Shown: one piece after another, positions 1 through 5,953 of the stretch | How positions within the stretch are numbered: the stretch's first letter is position 1 | Layout: every line of letters starts with the position of its first letter | Assembly: GCA_003488325.1 (NCBI GenBank) | Contig: DNLZ01000342.1 | Coordinates: forward strand, 1 to 8,083 | Source: Planctomycetaceae bacterium | GTDB lineage: Bacteria; Planctomycetota; Planctomycetia; Pirellulales; UBA1268 | DNA: 8,083 nt | Reading direction: 5' to 3' | Notes under the pieces: generated by a model | The model's database searches: none | Seen by the model: only the letters and a program-made list of their open reading frames with translations | What the model was told of the DNA's origin: nothing | Translations under genes and position numbers: made by a program

Positions 1-1640
1 GCGATGTCGAACCATTCGGGCCTGAACTCGATCCGCGGCTGGCTGCCCGGATTCGCCAGGGCGATGTTGCTCACCAGCGCGATCACCGCGTCGGCGATCG
101 CCACCTCGGGCTTGCATCGCGGCTGGTTCTCCGGAGCCGGGTTGCGGATGCACCAGGCCCAGTGCTCCATCTCCTCGGTGTAGCCGCGCGACGGTGGTCC
201 CCCGGCGCCGCCCGGCCCGCCGCCGACGGCCGTGCTGCTGCCGCCGCTCTCGGTCGTGTCGAGCGTGGGCGTGCCGTCCTTGGCCTTCGCGACCGTGACC
301 CGCGTGTCCCGCGCGGAATCCTTGTAGAGCATCACGTCCTGTTCCTTCTCCAGGATCAGCGTGCCCTTCGTGCCCATCACCACCTCGCCGTAGTCGCCGA
401 ACCCGTTGCCGTTGATCGACGAGTAGGTGACGACGATCTTCTTGTTGGGGTCGGCCACGGCGCCCGACTCGTCGAAGTATCCCGGCGCTGGGTACTCGTA
501 CATGCAGTAGACGTGGTCATCCACCTCGCGATCGGCCGGGAAGATGCTCCGATTGCCGACGGCCGTCACCGTGAGCGGCTTGATCTTCGCCCCGGCGCCG
601 TGCATCGCCGAAACGAAGATGCCCGCCGCGTCGAGCTGATGGCTGCCGAGCTCGGCCATGAGGCCGCCGCCGGTGCGGTTCCAGAGCCGCCACCGGATCA
701 GTTCCTCGAGCGGCGTCCGCGGCCGTCCGTCGGCGAGCGTCATCTCCGTGTAGCCATGCGCGGCGGCGTCCACCGCGGTGTCGGCGATCTGGGCTTCGAG
801 CTGGGCGATCCGCTGCCGCAGTCCGTCGATGTCGGCGGGCTTCGCCTTCTCGAGATCCTTCTTCCAGCCGGCGAGCTTCTTCACGAGCGAGGCGTCGTCG
901 GGGAGCGGCGGCTGCCAGGAATCCTTGCCCGGGAGGTTGCCTCGATGCCACTGGGCGCGGATCGAGTGCACGTCGCCGATCAGCTTGGCGGTGCCGATCG
1001 TGTGCACCGCGTCGTCGTAGAGGATGCTGTAGTGCCGCTGGTGGCCGGTGGCGAGGAGCTTGCCGGTCTCCCGGGCCACCCGGCCCATCTCCTTGCACTC
1101 GTGGATCGAGTGTCCCATGAGTTTTTCGGTGAGCACGTGCTTCCCGGCACGCATCGCCCGAATGGCGGCCTCCGCGTGGAGGTGCAGCGGCAGGGCGATG
1201 ACGACCGCCTCGATGTCCGGGTCGGCGAGCAGCTGTTCGTAGGCGCCGTACACCTTCACCTGCTTGCGGGCGGCGTCCTCGGTCTTCCAGCCGTACTTCG
1301 CCATCAGACCCGGACGTGCCTTCTGGGCGGTGGGGCTGGAGACATCGCCATGGAAGGCCCGATGGACGTTGAACGGGCGGATGTCGGCGATCGCGATGAC
1401 GTTGAGGTAGTCGGGAGTATGCGCTCCGATGAGCACGCTCCCCTCGTCGCCGGTGCCGAGCACGCCGACACGGAGCGGATCCCCGACGCTGCGACCGTAC
1501 CCGAAGTAGATCGAGCCGAGCCCCGCCCCCGATGCCACGCCGGCGGCGACCGATCCGGTGAGGAAGTCCCGTCGCGAGATCGAGATCGCGTCGCTGAAGT
1601 TGTCCTTGCCGATCTGCTTCTGCTGCTCGGTCAGGTTCAT
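1..1640 (-). CDS. Gfo/Idh/MocA family oxidoreductase with Tat signal, 3' end outside window
   Basis: Predicted exported NAD(P)-dependent oxidoreductase of the Gfo/Idh/MocA family, which typically acts on sugars or cyclitols; the substrate cannot be read from the sequence. I translated 546 codons without a stop, and the frame continues past the left edge. Residues 22-31 (SRRDFLTGSV), followed by a short Ala/Gly-rich hydrophobic stretch, form a twin-arginine signal, so the mature enzyme should lie outside the cytoplasmic membrane. The Rossmann fold starts at about residue 57 (VGVLGTGDEG), and the family's EKP position reads TEKL (171-174). The C-terminal substrate domain includes GGGLMAELGSHQLDAAG (324-340). 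Two additions are visible: a charged helical insert at about 247-300, and a Gly/Pro-rich linker at about 466-485. The ATG at 1638-1640 is chosen because GAGGTGA lies 5 bases upstream and the Tat signal follows. The gene sits 5 bp behind the DoxX-like gene in one operon. Family assignment is firm; function is open. Confidence 0.93.
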   Translation of the reverse strand, partial: MNLTEQQKQIGKDNFSDAISISRRDFLTGSVAAGVASGAGLGSIYFGYGRSVGDPLRVGVLGTGDEGSVLIGAHTPDYLNVIAIADIRPFNVHRAFHGDVSSPTAQKARPGLMAKYGWKTEDAARKQVKVYGAYEQLLADPDIEAVVIALPLHLHAEAAIRAMRAGKHVLTEKLMGHSIHECKEMGRVARETGKLLATGHQRHYSILYDDAVHTIGTAKLIGDVHSIRAQWHRGNLPGKDSWQPPLPDDASLVKKLAGWKKDLEKAKPADIDGLRQRIAQLEAQIADTAVDAAAHGYTEMTLADGRPRTPLEELIRWRLWNRTGGGLMAELGSHQLDAAGIFVSAMHGAGAKIKPLTVTAVGNRSIFPADREVDDHVYCMYEYPAPGYFDESGAVADPNKKIVVTYSSINGNGFGDYGEVVMGTKGTLILEKEQDVMLYKDSARDTRVTVAKAKDGTPTLDTTESGGSSTAVGGGPGGAGGPPSRGYTEEMEHWAWCIRNPAPENQPRCKPEVAIADAVIALVSNIALANPGSQPRIEFRPEWFDI

Positions 1641-1645
1641 CGGGC

Positions 1646-1652
1646 TCACCTC
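1646..1652 (-). promoter_or_regulatory. Ribosome binding site overlapping upstream stop codon
   Basis: On the minus strand GAGGTGA ends 5 bases before the ATG of the oxidoreductase (1638-1640). Its last three bases, TGA (1646-1648), are the stop codon of the DoxX-like gene. This is the best Shine-Dalgarno match among the minus-strand genes here. It fixes the oxidoreductase start and implies that ribosomes finishing the first gene vacate the initiation site of the second. Confidence 0.8.
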
Positions 1653-2614
1653 GGGGCTGTGGTGTCACGGCGGCAGCAGGCCGCGAGCGGACACCAGGAT
1701 TTCAGGAAGTACTCGAGACCGTTCCAGCCGCCGGATGGCATCGCGGCGACGACGAGCAGGGCGGCGAACTCCGTCCACTGATTGTACGTGGGCTGGGCGC
1801 CGGCCACCCAGAAGGGCTGCGTGACGAGCACGCCGGCGAGGAAGATCGCGCCGCCCACCGCGTGGAACTTGACCAGGATGCCCACGATCAGCCCCAGGCC
1901 GATCGTCACGAGCGCCCAGCTCACGAAGCGGTCCGCCTTCCAGAGCGCCGTCGGCTCGGCGGCCGTCGCGGCGAGCCGACGCTGGTCATCCGACTCGAGG
2001 GCGGCGTCCCACGCATCGACCAGCCGATCGCCGATGGCCTCGGCAGCCGCCATCCACCCGGCGGCCTGGCCTCCCAATTCGGAGGCCTTCCGCGACAGAC
2101 GCTCCCGCTCGAACGGCACGTCGCTCGCCTCCGGCCGCGCTCGTCTCGAGGCGAGCCGATCGACATCGAGACGGTACGTGGTCAGTTCATCACCGAGGGC
2201 CCCGACGTAGGCATCGAGCTCCCGCTCGGCCTCGGTGAGTCGTTCCCGAGCCGCCGCGACGGCGGCTTCCGGCTGGGGCACCTTCTCGAGTCGCCGGGCG
2301 AGGAGGCGCCGCCATCCGTCCACCACGCTCGCCCGCCAGGCGACGCTTGCCTCCTCGACCGTGCGGCCGTCGGCGGCTCCGAGCGTGCGCGACCAGTCAC
2401 CGGTCTCGGGCAGTGCCGAGCGGTACCAGTCGGCGAGCGGCCCGACGGCGGCCCGCCGGAACCCGGCGCTCGACCAGTTCGGATCGCGGAGGTGACTCAC
2501 CCCCTCGAGGAAGAAATGGAGTCCGAGCACGATCCGCAGGAACGCAAGGGCCGCCACGGCGATGACGGGGAGACGCATGAATCGGCCTGCGTGGTGAAGC
2601 GACGTGCGGGACAT
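1646..2614 (-). CDS. DoxX-family membrane protein with large inserted helical domain
   Basis: A 322-aa integral membrane protein of the DoxX/DoxD type. Such proteins are four-helix membrane proteins linked to quinone or thiol redox chemistry, but the exact role of this one is unknown. Helix 1 is at about 16-37, followed by FFLEGVSHLRDPNWSS (34-49), the EG...W-S-S pattern typical of DoxX relatives. Helices 2-4 lie at about 231-249, 251-270 and 281-299. Ordinary DoxX proteins are roughly 130-170 aa. The extra length is a charged, Ala/Glu/Arg-rich, mostly helical insert at about 45-228 between helices 1 and 2. The C-terminus carries a Cys cluster (C308, C313, C314). The start is uncertain: ATG at 2614, or the internal ATG at 2578 (residue 13) just before helix 1; neither has a good Shine-Dalgarno. 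It is first in an operon with the downstream Tat oxidoreductase. An AT-rich island at 2640-2646 is the only promoter-like spot upstream, and it is weak. Confidence 0.85.
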   Translation of the reverse strand: MSRTSLHHAGRFMRLPVIAVAALAFLRIVLGLHFFLEGVSHLRDPNWSSAGFRRAAVGPLADWYRSALPETGDWSRTLGAADGRTVEEASVAWRASVVDGWRRLLARRLEKVPQPEAAVAAARERLTEAERELDAYVGALGDELTTYRLDVDRLASRRARPEASDVPFERERLSRKASELGGQAAGWMAAAEAIGDRLVDAWDAALESDDQRRLAATAAEPTALWKADRFVSWALVTIGLGLIVGILVKFHAVGGAIFLAGVLVTQPFWVAGAQPTYNQWTEFAALLVVAAMPSGGWNGLEYFLKSWCPLAACCRRDTTAPR

Positions 2615-2739
2615 CGAACGCCCCGGACTGACACGATCCTAATTGAATCCTCGATCACCGCCCGAGCAAGTCCCGGCGGCGGCCGCTGGGCGGTTTCGGC
2701 GACGGACGGTAGCCTCGTCACCAGCCATCGGAAGCAGCC

Positions 2740-3828
2740 GTGCACGAGTCCGCCTCTCCCCGTCCGACCGCCGCCCCGCGGATCGTTCTCTGCTACCCGG
2801 TCGAGCGGCGACACGTCTCGGCCATCGCCGCCGTCGCCCGGTCGGTGCTTCCCGGGGCCACGATCGTGGATGCGGGCCAGGAGCGCATCGTCGATGAGCT
2901 GCCGTCGGCCGACATCTTCTGCGGTCATGCGAAGGTCCCCCTGCCGTGGGACGACGTGGTCGCCGCCGGCCGGCTGCGCTGGATTCAGTCGTCGGCCGCC
3001 GGGCTCGATCACTGCCTCGTGCCCGCCGTCGTCGCCTCGTCCATCGTCGTGACGAGCGCCTCGGGCGTGCTGGCCGATCAGGTCGCCGAACACGCCCTCG
3101 GGCTGGCGATCGCGTGCACGCGACGGCTGCCGCTCTTTCTCGGGCAGCAGGCGCGTCGGGAGTTCGTCCGCCGGCCCACCCGCGACCTGACCGGCGCGAC
3201 CGTCGGCATCGTGGGACTCGGCGGCGTCGGGCGGCGTCTCGTCGAGGTGCTGACCCCGTTCCGCCCGCGCATCCTCGCCACCGACTGGTTTCCCGTGAAC
3301 AAGCCGGCCGCGGTCGCGCGGCTCGGCGGCCCCGAGACGCTGCCCGACCTGCTGCGCGAGGTCGACATCCTCTTTCTCTGCGCGCCGCTCACGCCGCAGA
3401 CACGCGGCATGATCGACGCCACGGCCCTGGGCACGCTCCGCCCGGGATCGATCCTCGTGAACGTCGCGCGGGGGCCGCTCGTGGACGACGTGGCCCTGGC
3501 CGCGGCCCTCCATTCCGGACACCTCGACGCCGCCGCCCTCGACGTGACGCCCACCGAGCCGCCGCCGGCCGACAGTCCGCTCTGGTCGGCGCCGCGGCTG
3601 ATCCTCACCCCCCACGTCGCCGGACAGTCGGCGCGCCGAATCGATGCGATGACCGATTTTTTCTGCGATAATCTCGGACGGTATGCGGACGGGCGGCCGC
3701 TGCGGAACCTCGTCGACAAGCGACTGGGATTCCCCGAGCCGGGGCTCGAGGCCCCGGACCGAATCGAGCGTTCGCCCGCACACGGGGGCTCGGGCGGCCA
3801 CGGCCGCAGGGACACGACCACGCCATGA
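2740..3828 (+). CDS. D-2-hydroxyacid dehydrogenase family protein
   Basis: A 362-aa NAD-dependent D-isomer-specific 2-hydroxyacid dehydrogenase (the family of glyoxylate/hydroxypyruvate reductase, phosphoglycerate dehydrogenase and similar enzymes), which interconverts 2-oxo acids and D-2-hydroxy acids in the cytoplasm. The nucleotide-binding motif is GIVGLGGVG (156-164). Asp182 at the end of the second Rossmann strand (LATDWF) favours NAD over NADP. The catalytic triad is intact: Arg244 in NVARGPL, Glu273 in PTEPP, His292 in LTPHVAG. The start is GTG at 2740, with GGAAG 5 bases upstream. The in-frame stop at 2710-2712 and the lack of another early start leave no good alternative. About 30 C-terminal residues beyond the fold (from about 332) are Gly/His/Arg/Thr-rich and look disordered. 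The stop codon overlaps the kinase start in ATGA, so the two are co-transcribed and probably translationally coupled. The substrate cannot be deduced. Confidence 0.93.
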   Translation: MHESASPRPTAAPRIVLCYPVERRHVSAIAAVARSVLPGATIVDAGQERIVDELPSADIFCGHAKVPLPWDDVVAAGRLRWIQSSAAGLDHCLVPAVVASSIVVTSASGVLADQVAEHALGLAIACTRRLPLFLGQQARREFVRRPTRDLTGATVGIVGLGGVGRRLVEVLTPFRPRILATDWFPVNKPAAVARLGGPETLPDLLREVDILFLCAPLTPQTRGMIDATALGTLRPGSILVNVARGPLVDDVALAAALHSGHLDAAALDVTPTEPPPADSPLWSAPRLILTPHVAGQSARRIDAMTDFFCDNLGRYADGRPLRNLVDKRLGFPEPGLEAPDRIERSPAHGGSGGHGRRDTTTP

Positions 3829-4925
3829 CCACGACCATTCTGCGGGAGGATCCGCCCACGATCGCGGCGGGCGATGTGGGCAACCGCTGCCCGGAGGAGC
3901 TGCTCGCGCGGTACGGCGAAATCCTCACGCAGGGACGGCTCAACTGGACCGTGTACCACGTCCTCGAGCGCCGCCTCGGTGCGGGTGGACAGGGCGTCGT
4001 CTACCTGAGCACGCGGCGCGGCACCGACAGCTTCAAGCTTCCGGTGGCGCTCAAGATCTTCTCGCCCGAGCGCTACGACAGCGAGACGGCGTACGTGGCG
4101 GCGATGAACCGGATCGCCAGCGTGGCCGCCCGTGTGGCCCAGATCCAGCAGGACAATCTGCTCGACGTGCAGAACTTCGTCGAACAGCGGCGCATCCGCG
4201 TCATGGAGATGGAGTGGATCGACGGCTACGACCTGTCGCGCCTGCTCGCCCCGGAGCTGCTCGCCCAGACGCGCGCCAGCGTCAGCGACGACCGCTGGAC
4301 CTACCTCAACAACGTGATCGTGACCGCCGGACCGCGGCAGTCGCGGCTCAAGCCTGGCGTCGCGATCGCGATCGTGCGGGAGTGTCTCGCGGCGCTCGCC
4401 GCCCTGCATCGTGAGGGGATCGTGCACGGCGACATCAAGACCGGCAACATCATGGTGAAGCGGACGGGCAACGCGAAGATCATCGACATCGGCTCGGCCC
4501 ACGCCATCGACGACCTGCCGCCGACCCGCACCTGCACGCCCGCCTACGCCGCACCGGAAGTGCTCGAGGGACGCGACAACACGCCGCGCAGCGACCTGGC
4601 CAGCCTCGGCTACGTGCTCGTGGAGATGCTGTCCGGCGAGCCGCCCTTCGCCGGGCTCCAGTCCTACCGCGATCTGCTCGAGGCGAAGCGGTCGCTCGTG
4701 CACCGCCTGCCCCACATGCTCCCCTCCGAGGTGACGTGCAACGAGCTGCTGATGGCCTTCTGCCGCGGGCTCATCGCCGCCGACCCGGCCCGCCGCTTTC
4801 CCAGCGCCGAGGAGGCCGATCTTCAGAAGGGGGGGGCGGCCGCATTTCATCGGCAGCTCATCGTCGGCGGACTCGCGAGCGAGTACGAGAACGAGATCCG
4901 CGCCTGGCTCGATGAACTGGCCTGA
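3825..4925 (+). CDS. Soluble Ser/Thr protein kinase with HGD and DIG catalytic motifs
   Basis: A 366-aa Hanks-type (eukaryotic-like) protein kinase. Visible motifs are the glycine loop LGAGGQGVVYL (51-61), the ATP-anchoring Lys77 in VALK, the catalytic loop HGDIKTGN (201-208; base Asp203, Lys205, Asn208), the metal-binding DIG (221-223), APE (243-245), Asp257 at the position of the usual DxWSLG motif, and Arg324 in PARRF. HGD replaces HRD and DIG replaces DFG, so this is a non-RD type that may not need activation-loop phosphorylation. The loop between DIG and APE is short, with Thr234, Thr236 and Thr238. The alpha-C glutamate is not obvious, and there is a family-specific insert at about 141-180 before the catalytic loop. 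No membrane helix or sensor domain is present, unlike many PknB-type kinases. The start overlaps the dehydrogenase stop (ATGA), and no strong Shine-Dalgarno is present, in keeping with translational coupling. The dehydrogenase is a possible substrate or partner by context only. Confidence 0.92.
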   Translation: MTTTILREDPPTIAAGDVGNRCPEELLARYGEILTQGRLNWTVYHVLERRLGAGGQGVVYLSTRRGTDSFKLPVALKIFSPERYDSETAYVAAMNRIASVAARVAQIQQDNLLDVQNFVEQRRIRVMEMEWIDGYDLSRLLAPELLAQTRASVSDDRWTYLNNVIVTAGPRQSRLKPGVAIAIVRECLAALAALHREGIVHGDIKTGNIMVKRTGNAKIIDIGSAHAIDDLPPTRTCTPAYAAPEVLEGRDNTPRSDLASLGYVLVEMLSGEPPFAGLQSYRDLLEAKRSLVHRLPHMLPSEVTCNELLMAFCRGLIAADPARRFPSAEEADLQKGGAAAFHRQLIVGGLASEYENEIRAWLDELA

Positions 4926-4951
4926 TCGCCGGTGAGCCCGCCGGGACGTCG

Positions 4952-5734
4952 TCAGCCGACGAGCCGCGCATAGCGCCGGCGGACGAGCGCCGTCGCGAGT
5001 CGGGGCGCCACGCCGGCCAGACCCCAGAGGAGCCGAGCCCGCAGGCCGACGACCGCGTAGCGACGACCGCGCCACGTCGCCGCGAGCGCGCGGCGGGCGA
5101 TGAGGGCGGCCGAGCGTTTCGTCGTCGTCATCCGCCTGCCGGCCTCGCGGGCCGCCACCTCGGAGGCGAAGTGCCAGGTGTCGAGCAGCCCCGAGCGGAA
5201 GAAGCCGGGGCAGGCGATCGTCACGCTCGGTCGCCCGCGCGGGCACTCCGCCGCGATCGCCTCGGAGAGTGCCACCACGCCCGCCTTGCTCGCCGCATAC
5301 GCCGCCAGCGTCGGCAGACCGACGGCGGCTGAGATCGAGGCGACGTTGAGCAGGTGCGACCGCCGGGGATGCTCCCGCAGCCAGGGCACGAATGTCTCGC
5401 ACCCGAGCGCCGTGCCGATGAGGTTGGTCTCGACGACCCTGCGCCACTGTTCCTCGGCGAGCGTGCCCACCTCGCCGGCGGCACCCACGCCGGCCGCGTT
5501 CACCACGAGGTCGAGCGCGGGCCACGCTCCGCGGAGCCGCTCGTGGAGGTCGCGCCACGCCGCTCCGTCGCGGACGTCGAACGCGACGGCCAGATCCCCC
5601 GCGGGGACGGCTTCGGGCCAGCGTTCGCCCGGCAGGTCGACGAGGGCGAGCCGCCAGCCATCTGCCCGGAGCAGATCGGCGATCGCACGCCCCAGCCCGC
5701 TCGCGGCTCCCGTCACCACCGCATGCTGGGCCAT
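4952..5734 (-). CDS. Short-chain dehydrogenase/reductase (SDR) family oxidoreductase
   Basis: A 260-aa classical SDR, an NAD(P)-dependent oxidoreductase acting on alcohols or carbonyls; the substrate is unknown. Motifs in order are the cofactor loop TGAASGLG (8-15), Asp33 after the second strand (LALVDLPG), which suggests NAD preference, Asp53-Val54, NAAG (79-82), Asn104, and the catalytic Ser133, Tyr146 and Lys150 (AAYAASKAG) with the normal 13-residue Ser-Tyr spacing, then CPGFF (175-179). The C-terminus (about 221-260) is rich in Arg and hydrophobics and could form an amphipathic, membrane-associating helix, as in several SDR subfamilies. The ATG at 5734 is only seven codons before the cofactor loop, so no shorter start is possible. 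The Shine-Dalgarno is weak. The gene starts 36 bases after the 3' end of a tRNA-Asp gene on the same strand and converges with the kinase across 26 bp. It most likely shares the tRNA transcript. Confidence 0.93.
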   Translation of the reverse strand: MAQHAVVTGAASGLGRAIADLLRADGWRLALVDLPGERWPEAVPAGDLAVAFDVRDGAAWRDLHERLRGAWPALDLVVNAAGVGAAGEVGTLAEEQWRRVVETNLIGTALGCETFVPWLREHPRRSHLLNVASISAAVGLPTLAAYAASKAGVVALSEAIAAECPRGRPSVTIACPGFFRSGLLDTWHFASEVAAREAGRRMTTTKRSAALIARRALAATWRGRRYAVVGLRARLLWGLAGVAPRLATALVRRRYARLVG

Positions 5735-5770
5735 GAGACGAGCCGCGGGGGCGCGCGACGGGTGGTCAAG

Positions 5771-5844
5771 CGAGGGTGACGGGACTCGAACCCGCGGCCT
5801 CCAACGTGACAGGCTGGCGCTCTAACCAACTGAGCTACACCCCC
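5771..5844 (-). tRNA. tRNA-Asp (anticodon GTC)
   Basis: A complete 74-nt cloverleaf folds on the minus strand. The acceptor GGGGGTG pairs with CACCCTC (one G-T pair). The D arm is GCTC/GAGC with loop AGTTGGTTA. The anticodon stem is CCAGC/GTTGG with loop CTGTCAC, giving anticodon GTC. The T arm is GCGGG/CCCGT with loop TTCGAGT. The discriminator base is G73, as expected for aspartate tRNAs. The 3' CCA is not encoded (the genome continues CTT), so it must be added by tRNA nucleotidyltransferase. Confidence 0.97.
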
Positions 5845-5896
5845 GGAGACCCGGCCGTTTCGAGCGGCGGGCAACGGGATCCACCTCGTCGCCCGA

Positions 5897-5924
5897 AGTA
5901 TATCGTCGCCGGTGGTGTGCGGAA
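5897..5924 (-). promoter_or_regulatory. Probable sigma70-type promoter for tRNA-Asp
   Basis: On the minus strand, TTCCGC (5919-5924) and TATACT (5897-5902) are separated by 16 bases. TATACT matches the -10 consensus at five of six positions and stands out as an AT-rich island in GC-rich DNA. Transcription would begin near 5890 and give a leader of about 45 nt before the tRNA. It would probably also serve the SDR gene behind the tRNA. Confidence 0.5.
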
Positions 5925-5937
5925 GCGGCTCCGCCAC
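5917..5937 (-). terminator. GC-rich hairpin after the TPR gene, possible terminator
   Basis: About 17 bases past the stop of the TPR gene, the minus strand reads GTGGCGGA, loop GCCGCT, TCCGCAC. This is a 7-bp stem with one bulged base and a perfect 5-bp core. No T-tract follows, and the hairpin overlaps the proposed -35 element of the tRNA promoter. Termination is therefore only a suggestion. Confidence 0.22.
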
Positions 5938-5953
5938 GAGGCGTCCGCCCGTC

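Noticed and set aside
162..1781. Long plus-strand open frame (539 codons) opposite the oxidoreductase
   Set aside because: It is antisense to a gene with a clear Tat signal, Rossmann motif and operon context. Its product is Arg/Val/Gly-rich with no recognisable domain, as expected for antisense frames in GC-rich DNA.
2858..2869. Perfect 12-bp palindrome CCACGATCGTGG as an operator
   Set aside because: It lies within the dehydrogenase coding region, is a single copy, and is explained by the codons there.
1862..3052. Plus-strand frame of 396 codons across the DoxX gene and the divergent spacer
   Set aside because: It crosses two well-supported genes in wrong frames and shows no domain.
2497..3801. 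Minus-strand frame of 434 codons opposite the dehydrogenase
   Set aside because: Antisense shadow of an enzyme with a complete Arg-Glu-His triad; composition is Arg/Gly/Asp-rich without motif.
4829..4836. Run of eight G near the kinase C-terminus as a possible frameshift
   Set aside because: The frame continues after it into a sensible amphipathic C-terminal helix and a normal stop 26 bp before the SDR end, so no frame change is needed.
4947..4961. Small inverted repeat CGTCG-TCAGC-CGACG between the convergent kinase and SDR
   Set aside because: Only a 5-bp stem, overlapping the SDR stop codon, with no T-tract; too weak to call a terminator.
3078..5558. Very long minus-strand open frame (826 codons)
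   Set aside because: It runs antisense through the dehydrogenase and kinase, and through the SDR in a wrong register. All three have intact catalytic motifs, and this frame shows none.
5850..5871. Hairpin-like CCCGGCCG / CGGCGGG in the tRNA leader
   Set aside because: Imperfect stem with a bulge in very GC-rich DNA; nothing distinguishes it from chance.
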